Shown here piece by piece: positions 48,955-58,008 of a DNA stretch of 64,000 nt; position 1 is the first letter of the stretch; each line of letters starts with the position of its first letter. The notes under the pieces were generated by a model that saw only the letters and a program-made list of their open reading frames with translations, did no database searches and had not been told where the DNA came from. Location of the stretch: positions 1 through 64,000 of the forward strand of contig JAAFAI010000006.1 in the NCBI GenBank assembly GCA_018222405.1. Reading direction: 5' to 3'. The DNA comes from Gammaproteobacteria bacterium (GTDB lineage Bacteria > Pseudomonadota > Gammaproteobacteria > Enterobacterales > Alteromonadaceae). Both the position numbers and the translations under genes were made by a program.

Positions 48955-49776
48955 GTGGCTGATAATAATGGTGTTTTAGCACGAATTCGTGACAAGTATA
49001 CCGACTTGTCGCCCTCTGCGCGGGCTATCGCCAATTACCTGCAACAGTTTCCGCTGACCATCATCAGCGACTCCACCGCCGAAATTGCGGCCAAAACCAA
49101 TACCTCCAAAGCCACTGTTAGCAGGCTGTTTCGTCAGTTGGGCTATGCTTCCCATCAGGATGCCAAACAGGACGTAGTGCTACAGCGTGACGCCGGTATT
49201 CCGGTTAAACAAACCCTAACCCAGCATGATTACATTGCTGCCGAACTTGGCAACCTGCAACGTACCCTGGAGTCGATTCCGGGCGAGGAAATTAACCAAA
49301 TCGCCGCCATTCTGGCCAAGGCGCCGCGCATTACGCTCATCGGCTATCGTAATAGTTACCCGGTGGCCCTGCACTGCCGCCAGCAACTTAAACAGATCCG
49401 CCCGAATGTGCGGTTATTACCTCAGCCAGGGCAAAGTCTGAGTGAAGATTTAATGGATCTGGCCGACGACGAAGTGATTGTGGTGTTTGGCTTTCGCCGT
49501 CGTCCACGTATTTTTGCCCGCATGATTGAAGCGTTACCGGCGCAGCGCACCATTTTACTTACCGATCCCACCGGTCAGGTTTATCAGGACAGGGTTGGCC
49601 ATACCCTGGTGTGTCAGCTGGGCAACCAGTTCGCTTTTGATAGTTATGCTGCCCCCATGAGTCTGGTATCCGTAATCTGTAACCAGGCCTACACATTACT
49701 GGGAGAAGAAGGCGATCACCGGGTGTCCACCATCAGTCAGCTCTATGCTCAGATGGGTGAGCTTGATCCGGAATAA
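48955..49776 (+). CDS. RpiR/MurR-family transcriptional regulator
   Basis: A 273-residue regulator with an N-terminal HTH domain (about 1-78; SPSARAIANYLQQFP, TSKATVSRLFRQLGY) and a C-terminal SIS sugar-isomerase-like domain (about 125-255). GTG 48955 is the only reasonable start. In Klebsiella the RpiR-type repressor HpxU controls allantoate genes; here the hpx-like operon starts 3.4 kb downstream, and its promoter carries a TGAAAC-N4-GTTTCA palindrome of a kind often bound by this family. It is therefore a fair candidate for the local repressor, but the ABC and MFS genes lie between, so the link is inference. Confidence 0.88.
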   Translation: MADNNGVLARIRDKYTDLSPSARAIANYLQQFPLTIISDSTAEIAAKTNTSKATVSRLFRQLGYASHQDAKQDVVLQRDAGIPVKQTLTQHDYIAAELGNLQRTLESIPGEEINQIAAILAKAPRITLIGYRNSYPVALHCRQQLKQIRPNVRLLPQPGQSLSEDLMDLADDEVIVVFGFRRRPRIFARMIEALPAQRTILLTDPTGQVYQDRVGHTLVCQLGNQFAFDSYAAPMSLVSVICNQAYTLLGEEGDHRVSTISQLYAQMGELDPE

Positions 49777-49881
49777 GCTGCTGAAATTCATATTCTGAAA
49801 CAATCAAAAGCTTGGCGAACCCAGCCGCCAGCGTAAAATACGCGCTACTTACAGGAACTAAGTGAAAAGGACGCAATACGG

Positions 49882-50838
49882 ATGTTCAGTCAACCTAGTG
49901 AAAACGCGTTGGCGCTCAATCAGATCAGCAAAACCTACGCAGGCAAACAGGTATTAAGTCAGCTTAACCTGACTGTCCCCTATGGCAGTGTGTATGCGTT
50001 TTTAGGCAATAATGGCGAAGGTAAGTCCACCACTATCAGAGTGCTCACTGGCTTGGAAGCGCCGGATTCGGGCAGCGTTACAATTTGCGGTGACAGCCTG
50101 TATGCTGAGCGCCGCTCTTTACTGTCACGCTCAGCCCGGTTTGTGCCAAATTACCGCCTGTTACACCGCCTGGGCGGCCTGATTGATGCGCCAAGCCTTT
50201 ACCCCAACCTCACCGCCGCCGAGTTTTTATCCATTGGCTGTAGTATTAAAGGTCTGCCGGTCGGTGAAATAGAGCGGGTATTAGCGGTGGTCTCCTTAAC
50301 CGACGCTGCCAAACGGCTTATCGGACAATTCTCGTTAGGCATGAAACAGCGGCTGGCCATTGCTCACACCTTATTAGGCGATCCCAAATTACTGATCCTC
50401 GATGAACCCACTAACGGTCTCGACCCCAGCGGTATTCGCGATATTCGCCAGTTGCTCAGTGAATTACCGGCCAGCACCGGCACCACGGTATTTTTCTCTA
50501 CGCATAACCTCGACGAAGTGGAAAAAATGGCCACTCGCTTTGCAGTATTGAAAGATGGCCGCATTCGTTTTGAATCGGATATCCCCAGTTGGCAAGCCGC
50601 ACAAAAGTTCAATATGACGCTGGAAGTGGGTGATGCTAACGCTGCTCATACGGTGCTTTGCAAACACGGTTTTCATAGCACCATGACTAATTCCAACACG
50701 GTGCTGGTAGACAGACTGCCCCGCGATGAGCAACCGCGGCTACATGCCCTGTTGGTGAATGAAGGCATTGAGTTATTTCAGTCTTACCAAAGTAAAACCT
50801 CGTTAGAGCAATGGTTTACCAATGAACATACCGATTAA
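49882..50838 (+). CDS. ABC transporter ATP-binding protein
   Basis: A 318-residue ATPase with Walker A GNNGEGKST, the ABC signature LGMKQRLAIA (weak Q in place of GGQ) and Walker B LLILDEPTNGLDPSG, followed by a switch histidine FFSTHNLDE. The C-terminal extension (about 235-318) is typical of BcrA-like exporters that carry drugs or antimicrobial peptides. It overlaps the permease gene by 17 bases, so the two are coupled and form a simple two-gene exporter. The substrate is unknown. Confidence 0.9.
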   Translation: MFSQPSENALALNQISKTYAGKQVLSQLNLTVPYGSVYAFLGNNGEGKSTTIRVLTGLEAPDSGSVTICGDSLYAERRSLLSRSARFVPNYRLLHRLGGLIDAPSLYPNLTAAEFLSIGCSIKGLPVGEIERVLAVVSLTDAAKRLIGQFSLGMKQRLAIAHTLLGDPKLLILDEPTNGLDPSGIRDIRQLLSELPASTGTTVFFSTHNLDEVEKMATRFAVLKDGRIRFESDIPSWQAAQKFNMTLEVGDANAAHTVLCKHGFHSTMTNSNTVLVDRLPRDEQPRLHALLVNEGIELFQSYQSKTSLEQWFTNEHTD

Positions 50839-51589
50839 TCCATTTACTGGCCTGAGCCGACTGCTGGCAGTTGAGTGTCTCAAGCTCAAGCGCACATCAA
50901 CGCTGTTGATGGTATTTGCCCTGCCGCTACTGGTAGTGCTGTTTTCCACGGGATTAGCCGTTAAATCACAAAATCTGGCGGCCATTGACGCCCAGGCCTG
51001 GCAACGTTGGTGGATGGGCGTCATGGCGTTATGGAGCTACTTTATGCTGCCGATGTTTATTGCGCTTATCACCGGCGCCATTAATGGTAATGAGCACAAA
51101 AATCACGGCTGGCGCCTGATGCTGGCACTCCCGGTCAACCTCTACTCACTCTATATTGCCAAACTGCTCCTTGGCATACTTTTAACCGCTACGGCCCTGC
51201 TGTGGCTGTGGTTGAGTGGTTTGCTTGCCACCTTGCTGATGACCGCGTTAGGAGCGTCAGGGCAAACGGAATATGGCATGGTATTACTCAACGCGATGCC
51301 AGCTTTAATGCTCACATCACTACCGGTACTGATCATCCAACATGCGGTGAGCTGGCGATTTGGTAATATCATTGTACCGCTTTCGGTCGCAGTCATGGCT
51401 ACAATGGGGATCGTCCAAATCGGCAGTTCAGAATACTGGGTCTGGTATCCGTGGAGCTATATGACGATGTCGGCAATGGGCGGCACTGCAGAGCTTCGGC
51501 ATCATGCAGTTTGGTTATCACTGGCCGTGGCAGCGGGGTTATTCTGGATAAGCACGTTACTGGCAGCGAGCCACAAACGCGCTGGCTAA
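50822..51589 (+). CDS. ABC-2 type permease partner
   Basis: A 255-residue membrane protein with six hydrophobic segments (about 28-48, 67-88, 112-140, 155-175, 185-205, 225-245) and a long N-terminal cytoplasmic stretch. It resembles the BcrB/lantibiotic-immunity ABC-2 permeases. It overlaps the ATPase gene and lies convergent with the MFS gene. Together the pair probably exports a toxic peptide or lipid-linked compound. Confidence 0.8.
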   Translation: MNIPINPFTGLSRLLAVECLKLKRTSTLLMVFALPLLVVLFSTGLAVKSQNLAAIDAQAWQRWWMGVMALWSYFMLPMFIALITGAINGNEHKNHGWRLMLALPVNLYSLYIAKLLLGILLTATALLWLWLSGLLATLLMTALGASGQTEYGMVLLNAMPALMLTSLPVLIIQHAVSWRFGNIIVPLSVAVMATMGIVQIGSSEYWVWYPWSYMTMSAMGGTAELRHHAVWLSLAVAAGLFWISTLLAASHKRAG

Positions 51590-51628
51590 CAGGCAACCGC
51601 TCCCAATTAACCAGGGCTAAAGCTGGTT

Positions 51629-52909
51629 TCAACCTGACACACTGGCATCAGGCGTATTATGCTCCGGTAAATGCTCGGTGCGCGGATCAATCTCAAATGC
51701 CGCAGGTGTGGTAATACCCGCCGACGGCTGAAAAGTAGGATGCGAGTCACTGGTATCAGGTAACACGTGACTTCGACGGCGAACAATGACGATAACGGCA
51801 AATAACAGTAAAAAGAATGTCATGTAGGCATACAGCCCTTTAGCGCCCATAATCCCCATCAGAAAAGCGGCTAACGGCCCGCCGATGGCAGAACTGATGC
51901 CATAAGTGATGAGCATTCCACTGCCGATGGGCAGAAAATCCTTCGCCGTGGCATTGTCATTCACGTGAGCCAGACAAATCGCATAGGAGGTCATGCAGGT
52001 ACCGCCCCAGAAAAACGCCAGTATTGCTGCCGGCCAGCCGGCAAACCCAGACCAGTATGACGCCAGCACTATAGCCAGTGATATCAAACCGCCAGCCAGC
52101 GCGTTGTAAATTAAAATAATACGTCGATCGTAGCGGTCAGAAAAACGCCCTACCGGGATCTGAAAACAGGCGCCACCAAGAACGGTAGCAGACATAAACA
52201 TAGCCAGTTGCGCATTGCTAAAGTTGCTTTCGGCAGCAAATACCGGCCCCAGCGACCAGAAAGCGCCCGTCACCAGGCCCAGGATCACTGCGCCAATCAT
52301 GGCGATATGCGAGTGCTGCCAGACCTTCTTAAAACTCACTCTTACGCTGTTGACCTTCGCCGGCGCCAACGACAGCGTTAGCGATACGGGAATAATCGAC
52401 AGCGCAACAAAGATTGCGGCGATACTAAACAGTAACGGATAACTGGCATCCGCTAACAAGAGCAACTGTTGAGCCAGGGTAATCATCAACAGGTTAAGCA
52501 TTGAGTAAAACGACAAAATCGTACCACGATTACTTGCATCAGCGCGTTCATTAAGCCAACTCTCAATAATCATATACAGCCCGGACACACCTGCCCCCAG
52601 GGCGAAGCGCAGCGCCAGCCACAACACAAACGACTGTAACCAGGCAAACAGCAGGGTGAAAATGAGATAAGCACAGGCCAGTACCGCGAACCCGCGGATA
52701 TGCCCCACCCGCTTCAGCACATGGGGCGTCGCCAGGCAACCACCGATGATCCCAAGAAAATAGGCCGAGCCGGTTAAGGCGACTTCCACGGCAGTAAAAC
52801 CCAGCTGATTGGCAGCTACGGGCAAGAGCGTCAACAGTAAACCATGACCCAGTAGTAACAGCGCATCAGACAACAACAGTGCAGAAATTGGCAGCAGTGA
52901 ACGAACCAT
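51629..52909 (-). CDS. MFS transporter, YcaD-like
   Basis: A 426-residue major facilitator with 12 hydrophobic segments and a hydrophilic C-terminal tail (about 385-426). Features recalling E. coli YcaD are IESWLNERADASNRGTILSF in the first half and GRFSDRYDRRIILI in the loop between helices 8 and 9. The substrate of this group is unknown. It starts 236 bases from the amidase gene on the opposite strand and shares its intergenic region, including the palindromic operator. It could be an importer for the substrate of the neighbouring purine-type operon. Confidence 0.82.
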   Translation of the reverse strand: MVRSLLPISALLLSDALLLLGHGLLLTLLPVAANQLGFTAVEVALTGSAYFLGIIGGCLATPHVLKRVGHIRGFAVLACAYLIFTLLFAWLQSFVLWLALRFALGAGVSGLYMIIESWLNERADASNRGTILSFYSMLNLLMITLAQQLLLLADASYPLLFSIAAIFVALSIIPVSLTLSLAPAKVNSVRVSFKKVWQHSHIAMIGAVILGLVTGAFWSLGPVFAAESNFSNAQLAMFMSATVLGGACFQIPVGRFSDRYDRRIILIYNALAGGLISLAIVLASYWSGFAGWPAAILAFFWGGTCMTSYAICLAHVNDNATAKDFLPIGSGMLITYGISSAIGGPLAAFLMGIMGAKGLYAYMTFFLLLFAVIVIVRRRSHVLPDTSDSHPTFQPSAGITTPAAFEIDPRTEHLPEHNTPDASVSG

Positions 52910-53080
52910 AAAGAGCAGTCACGCAGATAGAAGTAATAACTTTACGATACAGAGTGAACGTAAAATTGCCAAGGCGGTTAGCACTTTTGCCGCTGGCAAC
53001 CCGAATACCATGCCTCTAACAACTACTCAGCGCGTAAAACGCCCAGCTTTGTTAACAAGAAACACAACAATTTAACAAAC

Positions 53081-53116
53081 GTTTCACTTGACTTTTTGGT
53101 GAAACGATTGTTTCAT
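53081..53116 (+). promoter_or_regulatory. Promoter with RpiR-type palindromes before the hpx-like operon
   Basis: TTGACT (53088-53093) is a likely -35 hexamer, with TTTCAT 17 bases later as -10. TGAAAC-GATT-GTTTCA (53100-53115) covers the -10 region, and a third half site GTTTCAC (53081-53087) covers the start of the -35, pairing with GTGAAAC (53099-53105). Binding here would block the polymerase. RpiR regulators often use TGAAA/TTTCA half sites, and one is encoded at 48955. Confidence 0.6.
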
Positions 53117-53145
53117 AGAGGTATCCTTCTGTAACATTAAACTTC

Positions 53146-54348
53146 ATGGATCATTTTAACGTTAGTTCGCCATTTGTCTGGCAACCAGCGCCCACTGTGG
53201 TGCCTGCTGAACAAGCCAGTACACCTGCTGCCAATGCAGATAACGATAGCGTTAAATCGTTGTCGGGCCTGCGCGTGGCCGTGAAAGATCTGTTTGCTAT
53301 CAAAGGTACTGCCACCACCGCGGGCAATCCCCACTGGCTGGCAACACACCCGGTAGCCGAAACCACCGCCAGCGCCGTGACCAAACTGGTATCAGCGGGT
53401 GCTAAAGTTGCAGGCAAAACCATTACCGACGAACTGGCTTACAGCTTAAACGGGCAAAATATCCATTACGGTACGCCGCAAAACCCATTAACGCCTGAGC
53501 GCCTGCCCGGCGGCTCATCGAGTGGCTCGGCAGTAGCAGTATCGGCTGGCCTGGCCGACATCGGCCTTGGCACCGATACCGGCGGCTCCATTCGGGTACC
53601 GGCCAGTTACAATGATTTATTCGGCCTGCGCCCAACCCATGGCCGCATCAGCACCGACGGCCTGGTCGCCCTGGCACCCGGTTTCGATACCATCGGCGTG
53701 ATGGCAAAAAACCTTGATGTGCTCGAACGCAGCATGAACTGTTTATTCGACGCAGCGGTTACTGATAACCCGGCCTTGTCGTCTCTGGTTGTGTACCAAA
53801 CGGCAGTGGATAACAGCGAGCAGGCAAGCGCCGCTAATCAATGGCTTGCGTCCCTGCCAATTGCTAGCCAGACAGGTGATTTCAGTCAGCTTGAACAGCT
53901 ACCGCTAGCAGAAGCATTCAGGGTGTTACAGGGGCGTGAGATTTGGCAAACTCATGGTGAGTGGTTCACAAACACTCAGCCGGTATTTGCACCGGATATT
54001 GCCGAGCGATTTAACCAAAGCGCCCAAATCAGCGACGCCGAGGTAGAACATGCAACACACATACAACAACAGGTACGTCAGCTTTTAGCATCACTGCTTG
54101 GAGATAACCGCGCCATAGTGCTGCCCACCACACCGGGTTGCGCACCGCGGTTAACAGCCAGTGCGGCCGAACTGACCGATTACCGAAAACAATTATTATC
54201 ATTCACTGCCTTGGCCGGACTGGCGGGTTTACCACAACTGCATTTGCCGTTATTTCGCCTGAATGACGCACCCTGTGGCTTATCACTGATAGGCCCTGTG
54301 GGCAGTGAAACCAGCCTGTTCGCTCTGGCTCGTACCCTTACGGAATAA
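53146..54348 (+). CDS. Amidase signature family enzyme
   Basis: A 400-residue member of the amidase signature family, which hydrolyses amide bonds with a Ser-cisSer-Lys triad. The N-terminal lysine block is AVKDLFAIKGTATTAGNP, the signature is GGSSSGSAVAVSAGLADIGLGTDTGGSIRVPA, and GLRPTHGRIS follows. It starts the operon; no strong ribosome-binding site is seen before ATG 53146. The hpxWXYZ operon of Klebsiella contains an amidase (HpxY), so this may be its counterpart; substrates such as oxalurate, allantoate-derived amides or biuret-type compounds are speculative. Confidence 0.85.
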   Translation: MDHFNVSSPFVWQPAPTVVPAEQASTPAANADNDSVKSLSGLRVAVKDLFAIKGTATTAGNPHWLATHPVAETTASAVTKLVSAGAKVAGKTITDELAYSLNGQNIHYGTPQNPLTPERLPGGSSSGSAVAVSAGLADIGLGTDTGGSIRVPASYNDLFGLRPTHGRISTDGLVALAPGFDTIGVMAKNLDVLERSMNCLFDAAVTDNPALSSLVVYQTAVDNSEQASAANQWLASLPIASQTGDFSQLEQLPLAEAFRVLQGREIWQTHGEWFTNTQPVFAPDIAERFNQSAQISDAEVEHATHIQQQVRQLLASLLGDNRAIVLPTTPGCAPRLTASAAELTDYRKQLLSFTALAGLAGLPQLHLPLFRLNDAPCGLSLIGPVGSETSLFALARTLTE

Positions 54349-54359
54349 GAATAGAAAGC

Positions 54360-55958
54360 ATGACAAAACAACAACACACTGCTTTTACCGCGCCACACTA
54401 TGCTGCATCGACAGTAGGCAACGATATCCTGCAACGCGGCGGCACCGCCATTGAAGCCATGGTCGCCGCAGCGGCCTCTATTGCGGTGGAATATCCGCAT
54501 ATGAACGGCCTGGGTGGTGACGGTTTCTGGTTAATCAGTGAACCGGGCAAAGCGCCGGTGGCTATCGACGCCTGCGGCACCGCAGCCGGACTGGCCGACA
54601 GCAATTTTTATCAGGGCCTGGAAGCTATCCCCTCGCGTGGTGGCAAAGCGGCTTTAACCATGGCCGGTGCTGTAGATGGCTGGCAAAAAGCGCTGGAGAT
54701 CAGTGCCAACTGGCAATCGCCTATGCCGCTGCAGGACTTACTGGCCACCGCCATCAGTCAGGCTAACTGGGGCATCGAAGTGACCCAGAGTATGTCGGAT
54801 GCCAGTTACAAAACTTTTGATGATTTAGCCGGTGATGAAAACTTTGCACAGTTCTTAATTAAGGGTAAGGCCCTTAAAAAAGGCAAAATTGTTAAACTCA
54901 CTAAGCTTGCTACTACCTTACAACGCCTCGCCGACAACGGCCTGAGCGACTTTTATCATGGCGATATCGCCCGCGAACTGGCGGCCGATCTTGAGGCGGC
55001 AGGCTCACCGATTCGTCTGAGCGATTTTAACCAGTACCAAGCCAAAGTTGTTACGCCGCTAAGTGTATCAACCTCAAAAGGCAAACTTTATAACCTGCCG
55101 GCGCCTACCCAGGGTATCGCCTCGTTAATTATTCTCGCCCTGTACGACCGCGTGGTCAGCCAGGGTAACAGCGATGCCGATATGGTTCACCTGCTGATTG
55201 AATGTACCAAACAAGCCTTTATTAAGCGCAATGAATACCTCACCGATCCGGGCCGGTTAAGTGTTGATCTCGATAGTTTCCTGACCGATGAAGCGCTCGA
55301 TGAGATGGCAGCAGCCATAAAGCTCGACAATGCTCTGCCCTGGCCTCAGGAAGCCAAACTCGGTGACACCATCTGGATGGGCGCCTGTGACAACCAGGGT
55401 CGCATGGTCAGCTATATCCAAAGTCTTTACTGGGAATATGGCAGCGGTGTAGTCAGCCCGCAAACTGGTATCGTGTGGAATAACCGCGGTACGTCATTTA
55501 GCCTGACGCCCGGTCACTTACAACAACTCAAGCCCGGTTTAAAACCCTTTCATACCTTAAACCCGGCCTTTGCCGAGCTTAATGATGGCCGTCGCATCAG
55601 CTACGGCACCATGGGCGGTGAAGGTCAGCCACAAACTCAGGCGGCCTTGTTCAGCCGCTACGTGTACCACAACCAGCCACTGGACAAATCCATTGCCCTC
55701 GGCCGCTGGTTACTGGGCCGTACCTGGGGCGATCAATCGCATAATCTCAAAGTGGAGCGCGACCTTAACGAATACGTTGGTGAAGAACTGCTGGCCCGTG
55801 GCCACGATATGGTGGTGGTCGATGCCTGTAGTGAACTCATGGGCCATGCGGGAGCAGTGGTTTTGCATCCGGATGACACCACCGAAGCGGCCACCGATCC
55901 GCGCAGCGATGGCAAAGCTTTCGCGCAAGCTTATACCGCAACAGGAGAAGTACAGTAA
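54360..55958 (+). CDS. Gamma-glutamyltransferase-family, oxamate amidohydrolase-like
   Basis: A 532-residue N-terminal nucleophile enzyme of the gamma-glutamyltransferase family. The catalytic threonine is likely that in GDTIWMGACD (about residue 337), which would start the small subunit after autocleavage. Known members include GGT and HpxW (oxamate amidohydrolase), and the length, the lack of a signal peptide and the operon context favour an HpxW-like cytoplasmic role: oxamate to oxalate plus ammonia. It follows the amidase by 11 bases and ends one base into the TauE gene. Confidence 0.78.
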   Translation: MTKQQHTAFTAPHYAASTVGNDILQRGGTAIEAMVAAAASIAVEYPHMNGLGGDGFWLISEPGKAPVAIDACGTAAGLADSNFYQGLEAIPSRGGKAALTMAGAVDGWQKALEISANWQSPMPLQDLLATAISQANWGIEVTQSMSDASYKTFDDLAGDENFAQFLIKGKALKKGKIVKLTKLATTLQRLADNGLSDFYHGDIARELAADLEAAGSPIRLSDFNQYQAKVVTPLSVSTSKGKLYNLPAPTQGIASLIILALYDRVVSQGNSDADMVHLLIECTKQAFIKRNEYLTDPGRLSVDLDSFLTDEALDEMAAAIKLDNALPWPQEAKLGDTIWMGACDNQGRMVSYIQSLYWEYGSGVVSPQTGIVWNNRGTSFSLTPGHLQQLKPGLKPFHTLNPAFAELNDGRRISYGTMGGEGQPQTQAALFSRYVYHNQPLDKSIALGRWLLGRTWGDQSHNLKVERDLNEYVGEELLARGHDMVVVDACSELMGHAGAVVLHPDDTTEAATDPRSDGKAFAQAYTATGEVQ

Positions 55959-56776
55959 TGGATGCAATCATGGAGTTACTGCCGACAATACTGGCACTGA
56001 TGGCCACCGGTGTATTTGCCGGTATTCTGGCAGGTCTGCTTGGTGTGGGCGGCGGTATTGTTATTGTACCGGTACTGTACTTTTTGTTTCAGGCACTGGG
56101 CGTATCGGCCGACTCAGCCATGCTGATTGCCACAGCAACCTCACTGGCAACGATTATTCCTACGTCGGTCAGCTCAATCCGCGCGCACCGTAAAAAAGGC
56201 AACGTCGACAGCGACCTGCTCAAACGCTGGGGCCCCTTTATATTACTTGGCGTACTGCTTGGCAGCTACGCGGTAACCCAGGTGAACGGTGAAGTATTAA
56301 CCTTACTGTTTGGCGTTATCGCCAGCTTGTCTGCCATTAACATGTTTATCGGCAGCAAAAGCGCCTGGTTTAACGATCTCCCCGGCGCCCTTGGCCAGCG
56401 TATTATTGCCGTTTGTATTGGTTTATTCAGCGCCATGGTCGGCATTGGTGGCGGTACGCTTACCGTCCCCACCCTGACTTTTTGTAATTATCCGGCGCAC
56501 CGCGCCGTAGGCACCGCCGCTGCGGTTGGCCTGATCATCTCGCTGCCGGCAGCGGTGACCATGCTGATTTTTGGTCAGGCGCCAGCCGATGCGCCCGATG
56601 GCACCATCGGCCTGGTTAATCTGATTGGCTTTGCCGCCATTGTCCCCCTTACTGTGTTATTTGCACCGGTTGGAGCTGGCCTGGCCAGCAAACTGGATGC
56701 CGCAAAGCTCAAGAAAGTGTTTGCCGTGGTACTGCTTATTACCGGCGTAAGAATGCTTGCTCAGAGCGTGCTCTAG
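55958..56776 (+). CDS. TauE/SafE family permease
   Basis: A 272-residue membrane protein with eight hydrophobic segments. The family pattern is clear: GLLGVGGGIVIVPVLYF in the first half and AMVGIGGGTLTVPTL in the repeat. Members export sulfite, sulfoacetate or other small anions. In this operon export of an end product such as oxalate would be useful, but this is inference. It overlaps the preceding stop by one base and precedes the aminotransferase by 8. Confidence 0.88.
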   Translation: MDAIMELLPTILALMATGVFAGILAGLLGVGGGIVIVPVLYFLFQALGVSADSAMLIATATSLATIIPTSVSSIRAHRKKGNVDSDLLKRWGPFILLGVLLGSYAVTQVNGEVLTLLFGVIASLSAINMFIGSKSAWFNDLPGALGQRIIAVCIGLFSAMVGIGGGTLTVPTLTFCNYPAHRAVGTAAAVGLIISLPAAVTMLIFGQAPADAPDGTIGLVNLIGFAAIVPLTVLFAPVGAGLASKLDAAKLKKVFAVVLLITGVRMLAQSVL

Positions 56777-56784
56777 GAGAAAAA

Positions 56785-58008
56785 ATGAAACCCTTAACCA
56801 TGCCACCCCGACTGCTGATGGGCCCCGGCCCGATAAACTGCTATCCCCGGGTGTTAACGGCCATGTCTCAACAGCTGGTTGGCCAGTACGACCCCGCCAT
56901 GACCAGTTGCATGAATGAAGTGATGGCGTTGTACCGTCAGGTATTTGAAACCAATAATCACCACACCCTGTTAGTCGATGGTACGTCACGCGCGGGTATC
57001 GAAGCGGTGCTGGTGTCTGCGCTGGAACCTGGCGACAAGGTGCTGGTGCCTATTTTTGGCCGCTTTGGTCATCTGCTGTGCGAAATTGCCGAACGTGCCG
57101 GTGCCGAGGTACACAGTATCGAAGTGCCCTGGGGCGAGGTGTTTGAGCCTGAGCAAATCGAAAAAGCCATCCGCGAAGTACAGCCTAAAATGCTGGCGGT
57201 AGTTCAGGGCGATACCTCCACCACCATGCTACAGCCACTGGAGCACCTCGGTGAGATTTGCCGTCGTTACGATGTATTGTTCTACTCTGATGCCACGGCA
57301 TCCATTGGCGGTAACCCATTTAAAACCGACCAGTGGCAGCTCGATGCAGTATCAGTTGGCCTGCAGAAATGTTTAGGCGGCCCTTCTGGTAGCGCACCGA
57401 TAACGTTGAGTGATCGCTATGTTGAGCTGGTACGCAAGCGTCATCACGTTGAAGCCGGTATTCGCGAATCTGCCCACCAGTCAGGCTCGGGCAGTCGCAT
57501 ACGCTCCAACTACTTTGATATTCCCATGCTACTTGATTACTGGGGTGAGGAGCGCCTGAATCACCACACCGAAGCCGCTTCTATGCTGTTTTGTGCACGG
57601 GAATGTGCCATTAATCTGATTGAGGAAGGCATTGATAACAGCGTTGCCCGCCATAAACAGGCCGGCGATGCCATGCTGGCCGGTGTGCAGGCGCTGAACC
57701 TTGAGCCTTTCGGTAACCTCGCACACAAAATGCACAACGTAGTCGGCGTGGAAATTCCTGACGGCGTGGATGGCGAGCAGATCCGCCAGCAACTGCTGCT
57801 GGATTTTAATATCGAAATTGGTACCAGCTTCGGCCCACTGAAAGGCCGCATCTGGCGTATTGGCACCATGGGTTACAACGCGCGTAAAGATGCCGTACTG
57901 CACACCCTGCAGTCGCTGGAAACCGTATTGCGCCGCGCCGGGCATAAACTACCTGCCGGTGGGGGTGTTGACGCCGCGCTGGATAGCTTTTCAGGTTCAT
58001 CACTATGA
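56785..58008 (+). CDS. Class V aminotransferase, ureidoglycine-glyoxylate (PucG/HpxJ) type
   Basis: A 407-residue pyridoxal phosphate enzyme. Lys195 (VGLQKCLGGPSG) should bind the cofactor, with Asp169 (FYSDATAS) contacting its ring nitrogen, and GPGP near the N-terminus is a class V alanine-glyoxylate landmark. PucG in Bacillus and HpxJ in Klebsiella use ureidoglycine from allantoate breakdown. The next gene encodes an allantoate-amidohydrolase-like enzyme and overlaps by 4 bases, which strongly supports that assignment. The alternatives are serine- or alanine-glyoxylate aminotransferase. Confidence 0.82.
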   Translation: MKPLTMPPRLLMGPGPINCYPRVLTAMSQQLVGQYDPAMTSCMNEVMALYRQVFETNNHHTLLVDGTSRAGIEAVLVSALEPGDKVLVPIFGRFGHLLCEIAERAGAEVHSIEVPWGEVFEPEQIEKAIREVQPKMLAVVQGDTSTTMLQPLEHLGEICRRYDVLFYSDATASIGGNPFKTDQWQLDAVSVGLQKCLGGPSGSAPITLSDRYVELVRKRHHVEAGIRESAHQSGSGSRIRSNYFDIPMLLDYWGEERLNHHTEAASMLFCARECAINLIEEGIDNSVARHKQAGDAMLAGVQALNLEPFGNLAHKMHNVVGVEIPDGVDGEQIRQQLLLDFNIEIGTSFGPLKGRIWRIGTMGYNARKDAVLHTLQSLETVLRRAGHKLPAGGGVDAALDSFSGSSL